From positions 1 through 38,868 of the forward strand of contig JACCSZ010000180.1 of the NCBI GenBank assembly GCA_013812695.1: 38,868 nucleotides of DNA, in the 5' to 3' direction. The DNA is from Gemmatimonadales bacterium (GTDB taxonomy: Bacteria > Gemmatimonadota > Gemmatimonadetes > Gemmatimonadales > GWC2-71-9). Positions 15,661-29,495 of the stretch are shown piece by piece (within the stretch, counting starts at the first letter, position 1; each line of letters begins with the position of its first letter). The position numbers were made by a program, and so were the translations under genes. Under the pieces are notes generated by a model. It was not told the origin of the DNA, made no database searches, and saw nothing but the letters and a program-made list of their open reading frames with translations.

Positions 15661-15713
15661 AACCAAGGATGACAAGACCTGAGATGACACCACCCCACTC
15701 AGCGAGGACACCG

Positions 15714-16220
15714 ATGCGACATCGCAGACGGCACACCATAGGCGCAGATCTGATCAAGGGCGCGATCGCCGGTGCGGTCGCGACCTGGGTGATGGGCAAG
15801 GTGACCGACACCATGTACGAGCGCGAGAACCGGAAAGCCAGGCGGCAGGAGGACGAGGCGCGCGGGGGGAAGTCGGCGTACGGGGTGGCCGCGGAAAAGA
15901 CGGCGCGTGCGCTGGGATCGCCCTTGCGGGGGAAGCAGGGGGAACAGCTGGGCGCCGGACTGCATTGGGCGCTCGGGATCGGCGCCGGCGCCGCTTACGC
16001 CGTGGCTCGCCGCCGCTTCGAATCGGTCGGCCGCGCCGCCGGCTTCGGATTCGGCACGGCGTTCTGGGCGCTTGTGGACGAAGGAGTGGTGCCGGCGCTC
16101 GGACTGACGCCCGGACCACGGGCGTTCCCCTGGCAGGCCCATGCGCGCGGGCTGGCCGGCCACCTGACGTTCGGCACGGTCACGGACGGGACGCTGCGGC
16201 TGCTCGACGCGATCGCCTAG
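15714..16220 (+). CDS. Uncharacterised small membrane protein (possibly YagU/DUF1440-like)
   Basis: 168 residues. An N-terminal amphipathic segment (LIKGAIAGAVATWVMGKVTD) precedes a charged stretch rich in Arg, Lys and Glu (about 35-75). Glycine-rich hydrophobic segments follow: LHWALGIGAGAAYAVA, AGFGFGTAFWALVDEGVVPA and GLAGHLTFGTVTDGTL. The HWALG...G..Y pattern recalls DUF1440/YagU membrane proteins, but this is only a resemblance. ATG 15714 has GAGGA about six bases upstream, preferred over in-frame ATGs at 15669 and 15684. Convergent with the 2-oxoglutarate decarboxylase gene, six bases apart. Confidence 0.7.
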   Translation: MRHRRRHTIGADLIKGAIAGAVATWVMGKVTDTMYERENRKARRQEDEARGGKSAYGVAAEKTARALGSPLRGKQGEQLGAGLHWALGIGAGAAYAVARRRFESVGRAAGFGFGTAFWALVDEGVVPALGLTPGPRAFPWQAHARGLAGHLTFGTVTDGTLRLLDAIA

Positions 16221-16226
16221 CCCGGA

Positions 16227-19961
<3,735 letters not shown>

Positions 19962-19984
19962 CCCGAGGGAAGGGTGCAGCGAAG

Positions 19985-20009
19985 GGGGCGCCGGCGCGGC
20001 CGGCGCCCC
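19985..20009 (-). promoter_or_regulatory. Strong GC hairpin in the kgd leader
   Basis: GGGGCGCCGGC (19985-19995) and GCCGGCGCCCC (19999-20009) form a perfect 11-bp stem with a 3-base loop, 23 bases upstream of the kgd ATG and likely within its 5' leader. There is no T tract. It could act on translation initiation or RNA stability. Confidence 0.5.
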
Positions 20010-20186
20010 AGGATTGGGATGCTGAAAGATAACTGCCGTCCGTGGGGTTGCGAGCGAGATTCGAGCGGGCGTCCAAGCGGCGCGCGCCCGCACGTCTCCT
20101 ACGTGGTTGAGGCGGTTCGGTCTTGCGGAAGCTCATACGGCACGCAAGAATGCGTGTCAGGCCATCCGTTATCCAGGGAGCGTGGC

Positions 20187-20900
20187 ATGCAAAGATCGTG
20201 GAAGTGGACTGCTCGGGCGCTGGGCGTCGCGGCGGCGGTGCTGGCGGTTGGCGGATGCGGCGGCGGGGAGACCGATCCCAGCGTGCCCCCGGCCACCATC
20301 GCCAAGTCGCCCACCAAGAGCGGCGATGCGCAAACCGGTCCGGTGAGCCAGGCGCTGCCGCTCGAGCTGGTCGTGGTGATCACCCGAGAGGGCGAGCCCG
20401 CGCGGGACGTGACGGTCGAATGGGCCACCGCCAATGGCACGATCTCGCCGGCCAGCGATAAGTCCGACGCCGACGGCGAGAGCACCAGCCTCTGGACGCT
20501 CGGCGGCTCGCCGGGGCCGCAGACAGCTACCGCGAGCGTGACGGGGGGGACGGGGTCTCCGGTGACGTTTACGGCGACGGGCACCGGGGGCGGGGGCGGG
20601 GGCGGGGGCGGCACCACCACCATTCAGGTGGGGGCCCCGGGCAACCAGTTCAATCCCGCTTCGGTCACGGTGCTTGTGGGCACCACCGTTACGTGGGATT
20701 GGGCCTCCACGGGCGTCATTCACAACGTCGTCCCAGACGGAGCCACGCCCCCGACGAGCGGGCCGCTGACGGCTGGCCCGAACACCTACGCGTTCACCTT
20801 CAACACCCCCGGCACGTACCGATACTTCTGCCAGGCGCACGGCGCGAGCGGCGGCGTGGGCATGTCGGGCACGGTGATCGTGGAGACCGCACAGCCCTGA
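20187..20900 (+). CDS. Cupredoxin-domain lipoprotein with Ig-like domain
   Basis: 237-residue exported lipoprotein. The signal peptide ends in lipobox VGGC (Cys24). An Ig-like/invasin-type beta domain (about 50-132, LVVVITREGEPARDVTVEWA) is joined by a nine-glycine linker to a plastocyanin/azurin-like copper domain (about 145-234). Type 1 copper ligands are visible as H179 (VIHNVV), C215 and H218 (YFCQAHG) and M226 (GVGMSG). It probably carries electrons or holds copper on the cell surface; no oxidase or reductase partner is adjacent. ATG 20187 has AGGGAG seven bases upstream. A 13-bp hairpin follows the stop. Confidence 0.9.
   Translation: MQRSWKWTARALGVAAAVLAVGGCGGGETDPSVPPATIAKSPTKSGDAQTGPVSQALPLELVVVITREGEPARDVTVEWATANGTISPASDKSDADGESTSLWTLGGSPGPQTATASVTGGTGSPVTFTATGTGGGGGGGGGTTTIQVGAPGNQFNPASVTVLVGTTVTWDWASTGVIHNVVPDGATPPTSGPLTAGPNTYAFTFNTPGTYRYFCQAHGASGGVGMSGTVIVETAQP
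20586..20609 (+). repeat. Hexanucleotide tandem repeat (GGGGGC)x4 within the cupredoxin gene
   Basis: Four exact GGGGGC units, in frame as alternating GGG and GGC glycine codons, encode most of the nine-glycine linker between the Ig-like and copper domains. Slippage would change the linker by two residues without a frameshift. The strand also has runs of five G able to form a quadruplex. Confidence 0.9.
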
Positions 20901-20906
20901 CGCGCG

Positions 20907-20937
20907 CGTGGGCGGGTGACGACCTCACCTGCCCGCG
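20907..20937 (+). terminator. Strong hairpin after the cupredoxin gene
   Basis: A 13-bp stem with two G-T wobbles (20907-20919 with 20925-20937) and loop CGACC, starting six bases after the stop codon. There is no T tract, so it may protect the 3' end or act with Rho. The gap 20901-21132 otherwise holds only the minus-strand terminator at 20998-21025. Confidence 0.5.
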
Positions 20938-20997
20938 AACGCCGCGTGCTTCGCCTGTCCATCTTCGAGTTCGCCTCGTCCCACCCCTGTTCCGATG

Positions 20998-21025
20998 AAA
21001 AACCGGCGGTATTTCGTTCGCCGGT
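20998..21025 (-). terminator. Rho-independent terminator on the minus strand
   Basis: Minus strand: ACCGGCG (21025-21019) and CGCCGGT (21008-21002) form a 7-bp stem with a 10-base loop, followed by a T run (21001-20998). It lies about 107 bp downstream of the beta-propeller fragment and would end that transcript. Confidence 0.55.
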
Positions 21026-21132
21026 CTCAGATTCCGAGGCTCCCGGCGAGCCCGATCGGGTCCGCTTGGGTGAGCCGCCCGTTGACGGATCGCGGGACGA
21101 ACAGGGCGTTCAAGTGGTCCTTTCCCGTCGCG

Positions 21133-21513
21133 TTACCTCACGAAGGTGATGAATCCCGCGGCATTAGTCACCGCCGCGATGTGTCCGCGCTGGCTGAAAG
21201 CGATCCGCCTCGGATTGCCGCCGACGTCGATGCTCTTCGTAAGCGTTCGCGTCTGCAGGGCAAATACCTGGACCAGGCCCGCGCCCGGAATCGTCACATA
21301 GGCTTGGCCGTCATCGGGGGTGACGCCGATGCCGAACGCGCCTCCGCGCAGCGGGATGGATGGCTGCGCCTGCCCGCTCCGCAGGTTGATGTCGTCGAGA
21401 TAGCCGGCTTCGTTTGCGACGTAGAGCCGGGTGCCCTTCCGATTGAGCGCCATCTGCGCCTCAGGTCGAAATCGCCACGGCCCGGGCGCCAGCAGGCCTG
21501 AGGCCGACGCCAA
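21133..21513 (-). pseudogene. 3' remnant of a YVTN-type beta-propeller gene
   Basis: The reading frame keeps about 126 residues with two to three propeller repeats: LNRKGTRLYVANEAGYLDDI, then GVTPDDGQAYVTIPGAGLVQ, then SQRGHIAAVTNAAGFITFVR. Intact relatives have seven or so blades and a signal peptide, usually above 300 residues. Here there is no signal sequence. The only start is a TTG at 21513, and the frame runs into the toxin-antitoxin promoter region on the opposite strand. The stop and downstream terminator are intact, so the 5' part appears to have been lost, probably when the neighbouring toxin-antitoxin genes arrived. A small functional protein cannot be excluded. Confidence 0.6.
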
Positions 21514-21516
21514 AAC

Positions 21517-21545
21517 TTGCCAAGATGACCTGTTATGACTATCTT
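21517..21545 (+). promoter_or_regulatory. Predicted toxin-antitoxin promoter, leaderless
   Basis: TTGCCA (21517-21522, five of six to consensus), 17-bp spacer, TATCTT (21540-21545), and the antitoxin ATG seven bases later. Transcription would start at or next to the ATG, so the mRNA would be leaderless, matching the lack of a Shine-Dalgarno sequence. Confidence 0.55.
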
Positions 21546-21551
21546 CTGACC

Positions 21552-21821
21552 ATGAAAAATCTCCCGGCCACCGAGGTACGCCTGGCGGACTTCAAAGCGC
21601 GCCTGAGCGCCTACCTCCGGCGCGTCCGCGGGGGGCAGGTGCTCACCCTGCTCAACCGTGATACGCCAGTGGCCCGCGTGCTCCCGTGGGAGCCGAGCTC
21701 GACCGCGCTCCCCGTCCGGCCGCCGGTTCGCCGGCTCCGGGAGGTGGCCCTCCCCCGCCCATCGACCAGCGGCACGGACAGCCTCGCTGCGCTGCTCGAG
21801 GAGCGTCAGCGCGGTCTGTGA
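21552..21821 (+). CDS. Phd/YefM-like antitoxin (VapB role)
   Basis: 89-residue antitoxin. The N-terminal DNA-binding fold reads ATEVRLADFKARLSAYLRRV, then GGQVLTLLNRDTPVARVLPW, the typical Phd/YefM pattern. The C-terminal third (proline/arginine-rich, ending LAALLEERQRGL) would wrap the toxin. ATG 21552 fits both the family start and the promoter position. The TGA overlaps the toxin GTG start by four bases (GTGA), so the pair is translationally coupled. Antitoxin alone or with toxin usually represses the promoter. Confidence 0.88.
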   Translation: MKNLPATEVRLADFKARLSAYLRRVRGGQVLTLLNRDTPVARVLPWEPSSTALPVRPPVRRLREVALPRPSTSGTDSLAALLEERQRGL

Positions 21822-22237
21822 TCGCGTACCTCGACTCGTCGGTCCTGCTGCGGGTTGCCTTGGGGGAACCAGGCCGGCTCGCGGAGTGGGAGACCATCGA
21901 GGACGGTGTGACGAGCGCACTGGCGGAGGTGGAATGCCTGCGCACCCTCGATCGCCTGCGCCTGCGCGGGGCCCTAAGCGACCCGGAGCTGGCGATTGGG
22001 CGGCGGGCGGTGTGGCAGATGCTCGAGGCGCTCGAACTCGTGCAACTCGCTCCCCCCGTCCTGCGCCGGGCCGCCGATCCGTTCCCGACGCCACTCGGCA
22101 CCCTGGACGCGCTGCACCTGGCGACTGCGTTGGCCTGGCGGGAGGAGCGCGGGACCGTCCTCGTGCTCGCCACCCACGACGCCGAGCTCGGTGTGGCCGC
22201 TGCTGCGTGCGGGCTCGACGTGATCGGTGTGACGTAG
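21818..22237 (+). CDS. vapC: PIN-domain ribonuclease toxin (VapC type)
   Basis: 139-residue PIN domain with the acidic cluster of VapC toxins: YLDSSVLLR (Asp near residue 5), a glutamate in TSALAEVECLR, LDALHLATAL, and ATHDAEL. These hold Mg2+ for cleavage of RNA, often tRNA or rRNA loops. GTG 21818 overlaps the antitoxin stop. Convergent with glpD, with a 23-bp gap and no visible terminator. Confidence 0.9.
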   Translation: MIAYLDSSVLLRVALGEPGRLAEWETIEDGVTSALAEVECLRTLDRLRLRGALSDPELAIGRRAVWQMLEALELVQLAPPVLRRAADPFPTPLGTLDALHLATALAWREERGTVLVLATHDAELGVAAAACGLDVIGVT

Positions 22238-22260
22238 CCTCGTGGCGCCGTTCCACCCAC

Positions 22261-23868
22261 TCATCGCCCCGCAAACTCCTCGTACCGGCGCGCCTCCTCC
22301 ACCACCCGCGCTTCGTCCCACCCCCGCTCCCGCGCCATCAGCTCCGCCACGCGCCGCGCCGCCTGCACCCCGCGGTCCGGCGCCTCGTAGTACAGATGCG
22401 TGCGCCGCACCATCACGTCCTCCACCGTCTGCGCCATCTCGCGCCGCACGGCATGCACCACCTCGGCTTCGATCGCCGGATGCGGCACCGCGAGCCGGCG
22501 GAGCAACCGGCGCTCGCCGGCGCCGAGGTTGAAGATGCCGGCGGACTCGGTGCCGTAATGGCGAAGGAGGTGCTCCACGCTGTCGGGCGCGACGCCCAGC
22601 TCGAGTCCCTGTTGCCGGAATTGGGTCAGGTCCGCGGCCTCGCCGCCGGGAAGCGGCTCCTCGTCGGTGCGGGGGGCTTCCGAGCGCGGGCGGCCGTCCC
22701 GGAAGCGTAGCTCACGCGCGGCCCGATCCACGACCTCCGCCGCCATCGAGCGGTAGGTCGTGAGCTTCCCGCCCACCACCGTGATCATCCCGCCGGCGCC
22801 GTACACGATCGCGTGCTCGCGCGAACGGCTCGACGCCGCCTTCCGCTCCTTGTCGGCCACCATCGGCCGCAGCCCGGCCCACGACGCCCGCACGTCCTCG
22901 ACGCTGAGCCGGGCGTTCGGAAAGCGGGCGTTGGCCGAGCGCAGGAGGTAGACGATGTCGTCCGCCGAGACGGTGAGCCGGTCGGGCGGCTCGGTCGTAT
23001 CGGTGTCGGTGGTGCCGATATAGGAGAGCTGGCCCCACGGAAGGATGAACAGCACCCGGCCGTCGATCGGGCTGGTGAAGATGATCGCCGCGCGATGGTC
23101 CAGCCGGCTCCGGTCGACCACGATGTGCACACCCTTGGTGGGTTGGAGCAGCGGCACGGCGCCGCCATCCTCCAGCACCCGGAGCTTGTCGGCCCAGGGC
23201 CCGGTGGCGTTCACGACGACGCTGGCCCGGAGCACGGCGCGCGCGCCGGTGAGCCGGTCCTCGAGCTGGGCGCCGACCACCCGCCCGGCGGTGCGCTCGA
23301 GTGCCCGGACCGCAGTATAGTTGGCCACCAGCGCGCCGTGGTGCACCGCGGAGCGGACCGTGGCCAGCGTCAGCCGGGCATCGTCGCACTGGGCGTCAAA
23401 GAACCGGGCGCCGCCGAGCAGGCCGCGCTCGCGCAGCATCGGCTCGGCCTCCAGCAGAGCCCGCTTGCCCAGCATCCGGTGCGTTTGCACATTCCGGAAC
23501 AGGGCGAGCGCATCGTACAGCCACATCCCCGCGGCCAGCCGCCAGAGCGCGATCCGGTCGCCGCGGTGCAGCGGAAACACGAACGCCAGCGGCCAGACCA
23601 GGTGAGGCGCGATCCGCAGCAGCGTCCGGCGCTCGCGATTGGCCTCGAGCACCAGCTTGAGGTCGCCGGTCTCGAGGTAGCGGAGCCCGCCGTGCACCAG
23701 CCGGCTCGAGCGCGAGCTGGTGCCGGCACCGAAATCCTGCTGCTCGACCAGCACCGTACGCATCCCGCGCATCGCCGCGTCGCGCGCCACCCCGGCGCCG
23801 GTGATGCCGCCCCCAATGACGAGCAGGTCGGCGGGCTGGGCCGCGATCTGATCGAGCGTGGCCCGCAC
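22261..23868 (-). CDS. glpD: FAD-dependent glycerol-3-phosphate dehydrogenase
   Basis: Membrane-associated flavoenzyme oxidising glycerol-3-phosphate to dihydroxyacetone phosphate and passing electrons to quinone. FAD motif LLVIGGGITGAGVARDAAMR, then GTSSRSSRLVHGGLRYLE, a GlpD hallmark. Later blocks include VVNATGPWADKLR, LFILPWGQLSYIGTTDTDT and GGMITVVGGKLTTYRSMA, followed by the C-terminal helical cap. From GTG 23868 it has 535 residues, matching the usual N-terminus and leaving 15 bp to the divergent methyltransferase. An in-frame ATG at 23946 gives 561 residues but would overlap that gene by 63 bp. No glpK or glpF is adjacent. Confidence 0.93.
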   Translation of the reverse strand: MRATLDQIAAQPADLLVIGGGITGAGVARDAAMRGMRTVLVEQQDFGAGTSSRSSRLVHGGLRYLETGDLKLVLEANRERRTLLRIAPHLVWPLAFVFPLHRGDRIALWRLAAGMWLYDALALFRNVQTHRMLGKRALLEAEPMLRERGLLGGARFFDAQCDDARLTLATVRSAVHHGALVANYTAVRALERTAGRVVGAQLEDRLTGARAVLRASVVVNATGPWADKLRVLEDGGAVPLLQPTKGVHIVVDRSRLDHRAAIIFTSPIDGRVLFILPWGQLSYIGTTDTDTTEPPDRLTVSADDIVYLLRSANARFPNARLSVEDVRASWAGLRPMVADKERKAASSRSREHAIVYGAGGMITVVGGKLTTYRSMAAEVVDRAARELRFRDGRPRSEAPRTDEEPLPGGEAADLTQFRQQGLELGVAPDSVEHLLRHYGTESAGIFNLGAGERRLLRRLAVPHPAIEAEVVHAVRREMAQTVEDVMVRRTHLYYEAPDRGVQAARRVAELMARERGWDEARVVEEARRYEEFAGR

Positions 23869-23883
23869 CGAGGATCGACTCCC

Positions 23884-24429
23884 GTGAGCCTGTCGCCCGC
23901 TCCCCGCCTGTCCCGCCCCAGCACCTGGTTTCTCTGGCACGCTCATCGGATCCGGCCCGGGATGCGGGTGCTCGATCTGGCCTGCGGCGAGGGACGCCAT
24001 GCGCTGGCCGCGGCGATGCTCGGCGCGGAAGCCGTGGGGGTCGATCGCGACGAAACGCGGCTGGCCACGGCGCGCGAGCTCGCGGCCACGCACGACCTGA
24101 GCGCTGAGTGGCGGGTCGTGGACCTCGAGGAGTCCTGGCCCGACCTCGGACGTTTTGATGCGGTTCTGCTCTTCAACTATCTTGACCGTGCGCGGATGCC
24201 GGCGGTTCGCGAGCTCGTGGCGCCCGGCGGGCTCCTGCTGATGGAAACGTTTCTGCTCGCCCAGCGCGCCCAAGGCTGGGGGCCCGCCTCTGAGGACCAT
24301 CTGCTGCGCCCGGGCGAGCTGGCCCGGCTCGCGGCCCCGCTCCGGATCGTGTACGGCCGCGAAGTGCTCGAGCCGGTGGATGCCGAGCGGTGGCGTGCGG
24401 TGGCGAGCGTGGTGGCCCAGCGAGAGTGA
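23884..24429 (+). CDS. Class I SAM-dependent methyltransferase
   Basis: 181 residues. SAM-binding motif I is VLDLACGEGRHALAAAMLGA, the acidic motif II follows (VGVDRD), and RFDAVLLFNYLDR and LLLMETFL mark the later core strands. The pattern resembles TehB/UbiE-like small-molecule methyltransferases, but no substrate can be read. The start is taken as GTG 23884, because the WFLWHAHRIRPGMRVLD segment before motif I is typical and should be kept. It diverges from glpD with 5' ends almost touching. The stop lies at the edge of the nested palindrome 24426-24573. Confidence 0.85.
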   Translation: MSLSPAPRLSRPSTWFLWHAHRIRPGMRVLDLACGEGRHALAAAMLGAEAVGVDRDETRLATARELAATHDLSAEWRVVDLEESWPDLGRFDAVLLFNYLDRARMPAVRELVAPGGLLLMETFLLAQRAQGWGPASEDHLLRPGELARLAAPLRIVYGREVLEPVDAERWRAVASVVAQRE

Positions 24430-24573
24430 AAGGTAAAACGTCCGAGGTGAGAGGTAAGACGCGCAGCGAGTCATCCTGAGCGCAGCGAAGGAGCCATGCC
24501 GTGGGTTTCGGCTCCTTCGCGGTGCTCAGGATGGCTCGCTGCTCACCTCTCACCGCTTGGCTCTCACCTTCAC
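24426..24573. repeat. Nested imperfect palindrome filling the intergenic gap; contains repeat copy 3
   Basis: The core arms 24470-24495 and 24510-24535 (26 bp, three mismatches) are copy 3 of the GTCATCCTGAGCG family. Outside it, GCGAG/CTCGC-type arms (24464-24470 with 24535-24541), GGTGAGAGGT (24446-24455) with ACCTCTCACC (24545-24554), and GTGAAAGGT (24426-24434) with ACCTTCAC (24566-24573) extend the palindrome to about 148 bp. The left side also carries a direct repeat, GTGAAAGGTAAAACG and GTGAGAGGTAAGACG. It resembles a small non-coding mobile element or layered repeat insertions. Confidence 0.75.
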
Positions 24574-24585
24574 CAACAGGCATAC

Positions 24586-25880
24586 ATGCACGACTCCCGG
24601 CCCGGGCGGCGGGTGGCCATCGTGGCCGGCCTCCGGACGCCGTTCGCCAAGAGCGGCACCATCTTTCGCGACGTGAGTGCGACGGCCCTGGCACGCCACG
24701 CCGCGCGCGAGCTGCTGGTCCGGAGCGAGCTCGACGGGCACGAAATCGACGAGGTGATCTTCGGCCAGGTGGTCCCGTCGGTCAAGGTGCCCAACGTGGC
24801 GCGAGAGGTGAGCCTGCTGCCGCAGCTCCTGCCCAGCGTGCCGGCGTACTCGCTCAATCGCGCCTGCGCCTCGGCCGCCCAGGCCATCACCAACGCCGCC
24901 GACCAGATCGCCCTCGGCCACGCCGACACCGTGCTCGCGGGTGGCGTCGAGTCCCTCTCCGACATTCCCGTGCTGCACTCGCGCCGCTTCAGCCAGATCA
25001 TGGTCGATGCGGGGAAGGCCCGAAGCTTCGGCGCCCGGATCGGCGCGCTCGCCCGCGCGCGCCCGCGCGACCTCGTGCCCGTCACCCCCGCCGTCGCCGA
25101 ACCCTCGACCGGCGAGACGATGGGACAGTCGGCCGAAAAGATGGCCAAGGAAAACGGGATCACGCGCGAGGCGCAGGACCGCCTGGCCCTCATGAGCCAC
25201 CAGCGCGCCGCCGGCGCCACCGCCGACGGCCGGCTCACGGCCGAGATCGCACCGTGGTTCGGCGGGCCGCAGATGGACAAGATCGTCAACGCCGACAACG
25301 GCGTGCGTGCCGACACCTCGCTCGAGGCGCTGGCCCAGCTCCGCCCGGTGTTCGACCGCCGCTACGGCTCGGTCACCGCGGGGAACGCGTCGCCACTCAC
25401 CGACGGGGCAGCCGCGGTCCTGCTGATGGCCGAGGAAAAGGCCGCGGCGCTGGGCTACGAGCCGCTCGCCTATCTCCGGAGCTACGCCGTGGCCGCGGTG
25501 GATCCGGCGTGGCAACTGCTGATGGGCCCGGCCTACGCCGTGCCCCGCGCGCTCGAGCGCGCCGGCATCACGTGGAGCGAGCTCGGCCTGGTCGAGATCC
25601 ACGAAGCGTTCGCGGCGCAGGTGCTCTCGAACGTACAGGCGTGGGGCTCGACGGCGTGGGCCGAGCGGCTGGGGCTGCCCGCTCCCGTCGGCGAGGTGGA
25701 CTGGGATTGCACCAACGTGATGGGCGGGTCGATCGCGGTGGGGCATCCGTTCGGCGCCACCGGTGCCCGGCTCGTCACCACGCTCGCGCACGAGATGCGC
25801 CGGCGCGATGTCGCGCTCGGCCTCATCTCGATCTGCGCGCAGGGCGGGATGGGGTACGCGCTCGTGCTGGAGCGCGATTA

Positions 25881-25881
<1 letters not shown>
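24586..25881 (+). CDS. fadI: Acetyl-CoA acyltransferase (thiolase), FadI type
   Basis: 431-residue thiolase, the last step of fatty-acid beta-oxidation, cleaving 3-ketoacyl-CoA to acetyl-CoA. The nucleophilic cysteine is in NRACASAAQAI, with EIHEAFAAQ, the GHPFGATGARL histidine block and the second cysteine in CAQGGMGYAL. Length and the missing short-thiolase pattern fit FadI. ATG 24586 has AGG six bases upstream. Its stop shares one base with the fadJ GTG (TAGTG), giving a coupled fadIJ operon, the usual gene pair for the complex. Confidence 0.95.
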
Positions 25882-28010
<2,129 letters not shown>

Positions 28011-28035
28011 CCGGCCCGGCGGACGCGCTCGCCGC

Positions 28036-28887
28036 ATGGCCATCACCTTCCTTACGGCGTTCGCGGCCCTCTACCTCGGCCTGCTCCTCGTACTCCGCCT
28101 GTCGGAGGCCCGGTTGCTCTACGCGCCTGGGGCGAGGATGCTGGCGCCGCCACCACCGGCGCTCGGCCTTGCGCCCGAGCGGGTCGAGATCCCGAGCACC
28201 GACGGCGTGACGCTCGTGGCGTGGATCATCCGGGCGCCGCGTCCGGATGCCGCGGACCGCTGGCTGCTCATCTGCCACGGGAACGCGGGAAACCTCTCCG
28301 GCCCCGGGCGGCCGGACCACTACGCCGGGCTCCGCGCGCTGGGGCTCAACCTGCTGGCCTTCGACTACCGAGGGTACGGCGAGAGCGGCGGGCGGCCCGC
28401 GGAGCGCGGACTCTATGACGACGCCGAGGCGGCCTACCGGTATCTCCGTGAGACCGCCCACGTGCCGGCCGAGCGCATCGTGGTCTTCGGACATTCGCTC
28501 GGCTCGGCCGTGGCGGTCGAGCTGGCCACCCGGGCGCCGGCCGCCGGGCTGGTGCTGGACGGCGCGCTCGCATCGGTCGTGGCGCGGGCGCAGGAGGTCT
28601 ACCGGTACGTGCCGGTCCGGTGGATCGCGCGGAGCCGGTTCGCGTCCATCGAAAAGATCGTGCGGCTCCGGGTGCCCAAGCTGTTCCTGCACGCGCGTGC
28701 CGACGAGGTGATCCCGATCGCACACGGGCGGCGGCTGTTTGACGCGGCGCCGCCACCCAAGACGTTCGTCGCCCTGGCGGGCGGTCACGGGGACGCGTTC
28801 CAAGTGGACTCGGCGGTGTACTTCGGCGCGATCGCGCGGTTCCTGGGTGAGCTTACGCCGGCTGGGCCCGGTCACCCTGAGCCCTGA
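28036..28887 (+). CDS. Membrane-anchored alpha/beta hydrolase
   Basis: 283 residues: an N-terminal hydrophobic helix (about 4-20) followed by a single alpha/beta-hydrolase domain similar to Bem46/YfhR-like proteins. The oxyanion-loop block is LLICHGNAGN, the nucleophile is S154 in FGHSLGSA, the acid is D223 in HARADEVIP, and the histidine is H251 in GGHGDAF, so the triad is complete. Substrate unknown. The start lies 25 bp after fadJ, so it may belong to the same transcript, possibly as a lipase or thioesterase-like helper. Confidence 0.87.
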   Translation: MAITFLTAFAALYLGLLLVLRLSEARLLYAPGARMLAPPPPALGLAPERVEIPSTDGVTLVAWIIRAPRPDAADRWLLICHGNAGNLSGPGRPDHYAGLRALGLNLLAFDYRGYGESGGRPAERGLYDDAEAAYRYLRETAHVPAERIVVFGHSLGSAVAVELATRAPAAGLVLDGALASVVARAQEVYRYVPVRWIARSRFASIEKIVRLRVPKLFLHARADEVIPIAHGRRLFDAAPPPKTFVALAGGHGDAFQVDSAVYFGAIARFLGELTPAGPGHPEP

Positions 28888-28925
28888 GCGGAAGGGTTGT
28901 TCGTCACGCTTTCTACCTTCCGCTC
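28886..28925. terminator. Hairpin after the hydrolase gene
   Basis: GAGCGGAAGG (28886-28895) and CCTTCCGCTC (28916-28925) form a perfect 10-bp stem with a 20-base loop, overlapping the stop codon. There is no T tract. The flanking GTCACCCTGAG (28871-28881) loosely resembles the dispersed palindrome family. Confidence 0.4.
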
Positions 28926-28967
28926 GTAGAGGGAGGACAGCTTCCTTCCGCGATCCAGGAGTCGGCC

Positions 28968-29495
28968 ATGTCGTCCCGGCACACCTCGTCCGCATTCGCA
29001 TTACTCCTTCCGCTGGCATTTCTGCCGAGTCCGCTGGTTGGCCAGAACACCCCTCCTCCCGGCCGATCGTGCGCCGCCGCCGAATATCACCAGTTCGATT
29101 TCTGGATCGGCCGATGGGACGTGACCTTGCCGAACGACAAGCGGGCCGGCTTCAATCGGATCGAGCCGATCCTCGGCGGCTGCGCGCTGCGTGAGACCTG
29201 GTCGGGGGCGGGAGGCAGCGATGGGACGAGCTACAACGCCTACGACGCCAGCCGCCGGCGCTGGCACCAGACCTGGGTGGACAACCAGGGAAACCTCCTG
29301 CTCCTGGAGGGCGGCTTCGCCAACGGTCGAATGACCTTGGAGGGCGAAACGCTCGACAGTACGGGCCAGGCACGGCGGCAGCGAATCGTGTGGCAGCAAA
29401 CGTCGCCGGGACACGTCCGCCAGCTCTGGGAGACGTCGGGCGACGGCGGCGCTACCTGGACCACGGCGTTCGATGGGCGCTACGTGAAGCGGTGA
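28968..29495 (+). CDS. Secreted DUF1579-like protein
   Basis: 175-residue exported protein. The signal peptide covers about residues 1-25 (AFALLLPLAFLPSPLVG, cleavage near GQN). The mature part carries the FDFWIGRWDVT opening and GGCALRETWSG, YNAYDASRRRWHQTWVDNQG pattern of DUF1579-like beta-barrel proteins, whose function is unknown. ATG 28968 has AGGAG six bases upstream. The gene stands alone between the hydrolase and the kinase. Confidence 0.82.
   Translation: MSSRHTSSAFALLLPLAFLPSPLVGQNTPPPGRSCAAAEYHQFDFWIGRWDVTLPNDKRAGFNRIEPILGGCALRETWSGAGGSDGTSYNAYDASRRRWHQTWVDNQGNLLLLEGGFANGRMTLEGETLDSTGQARRQRIVWQQTSPGHVRQLWETSGDGGATWTTAFDGRYVKR

Noticed and set aside
28871..28900. Fourth copy of the GTCATCCTGAGCG repeat
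   Set aside because: Only GTCACCCTGAG matches, with an insertion and a different second arm. It is listed as a simple hairpin instead.
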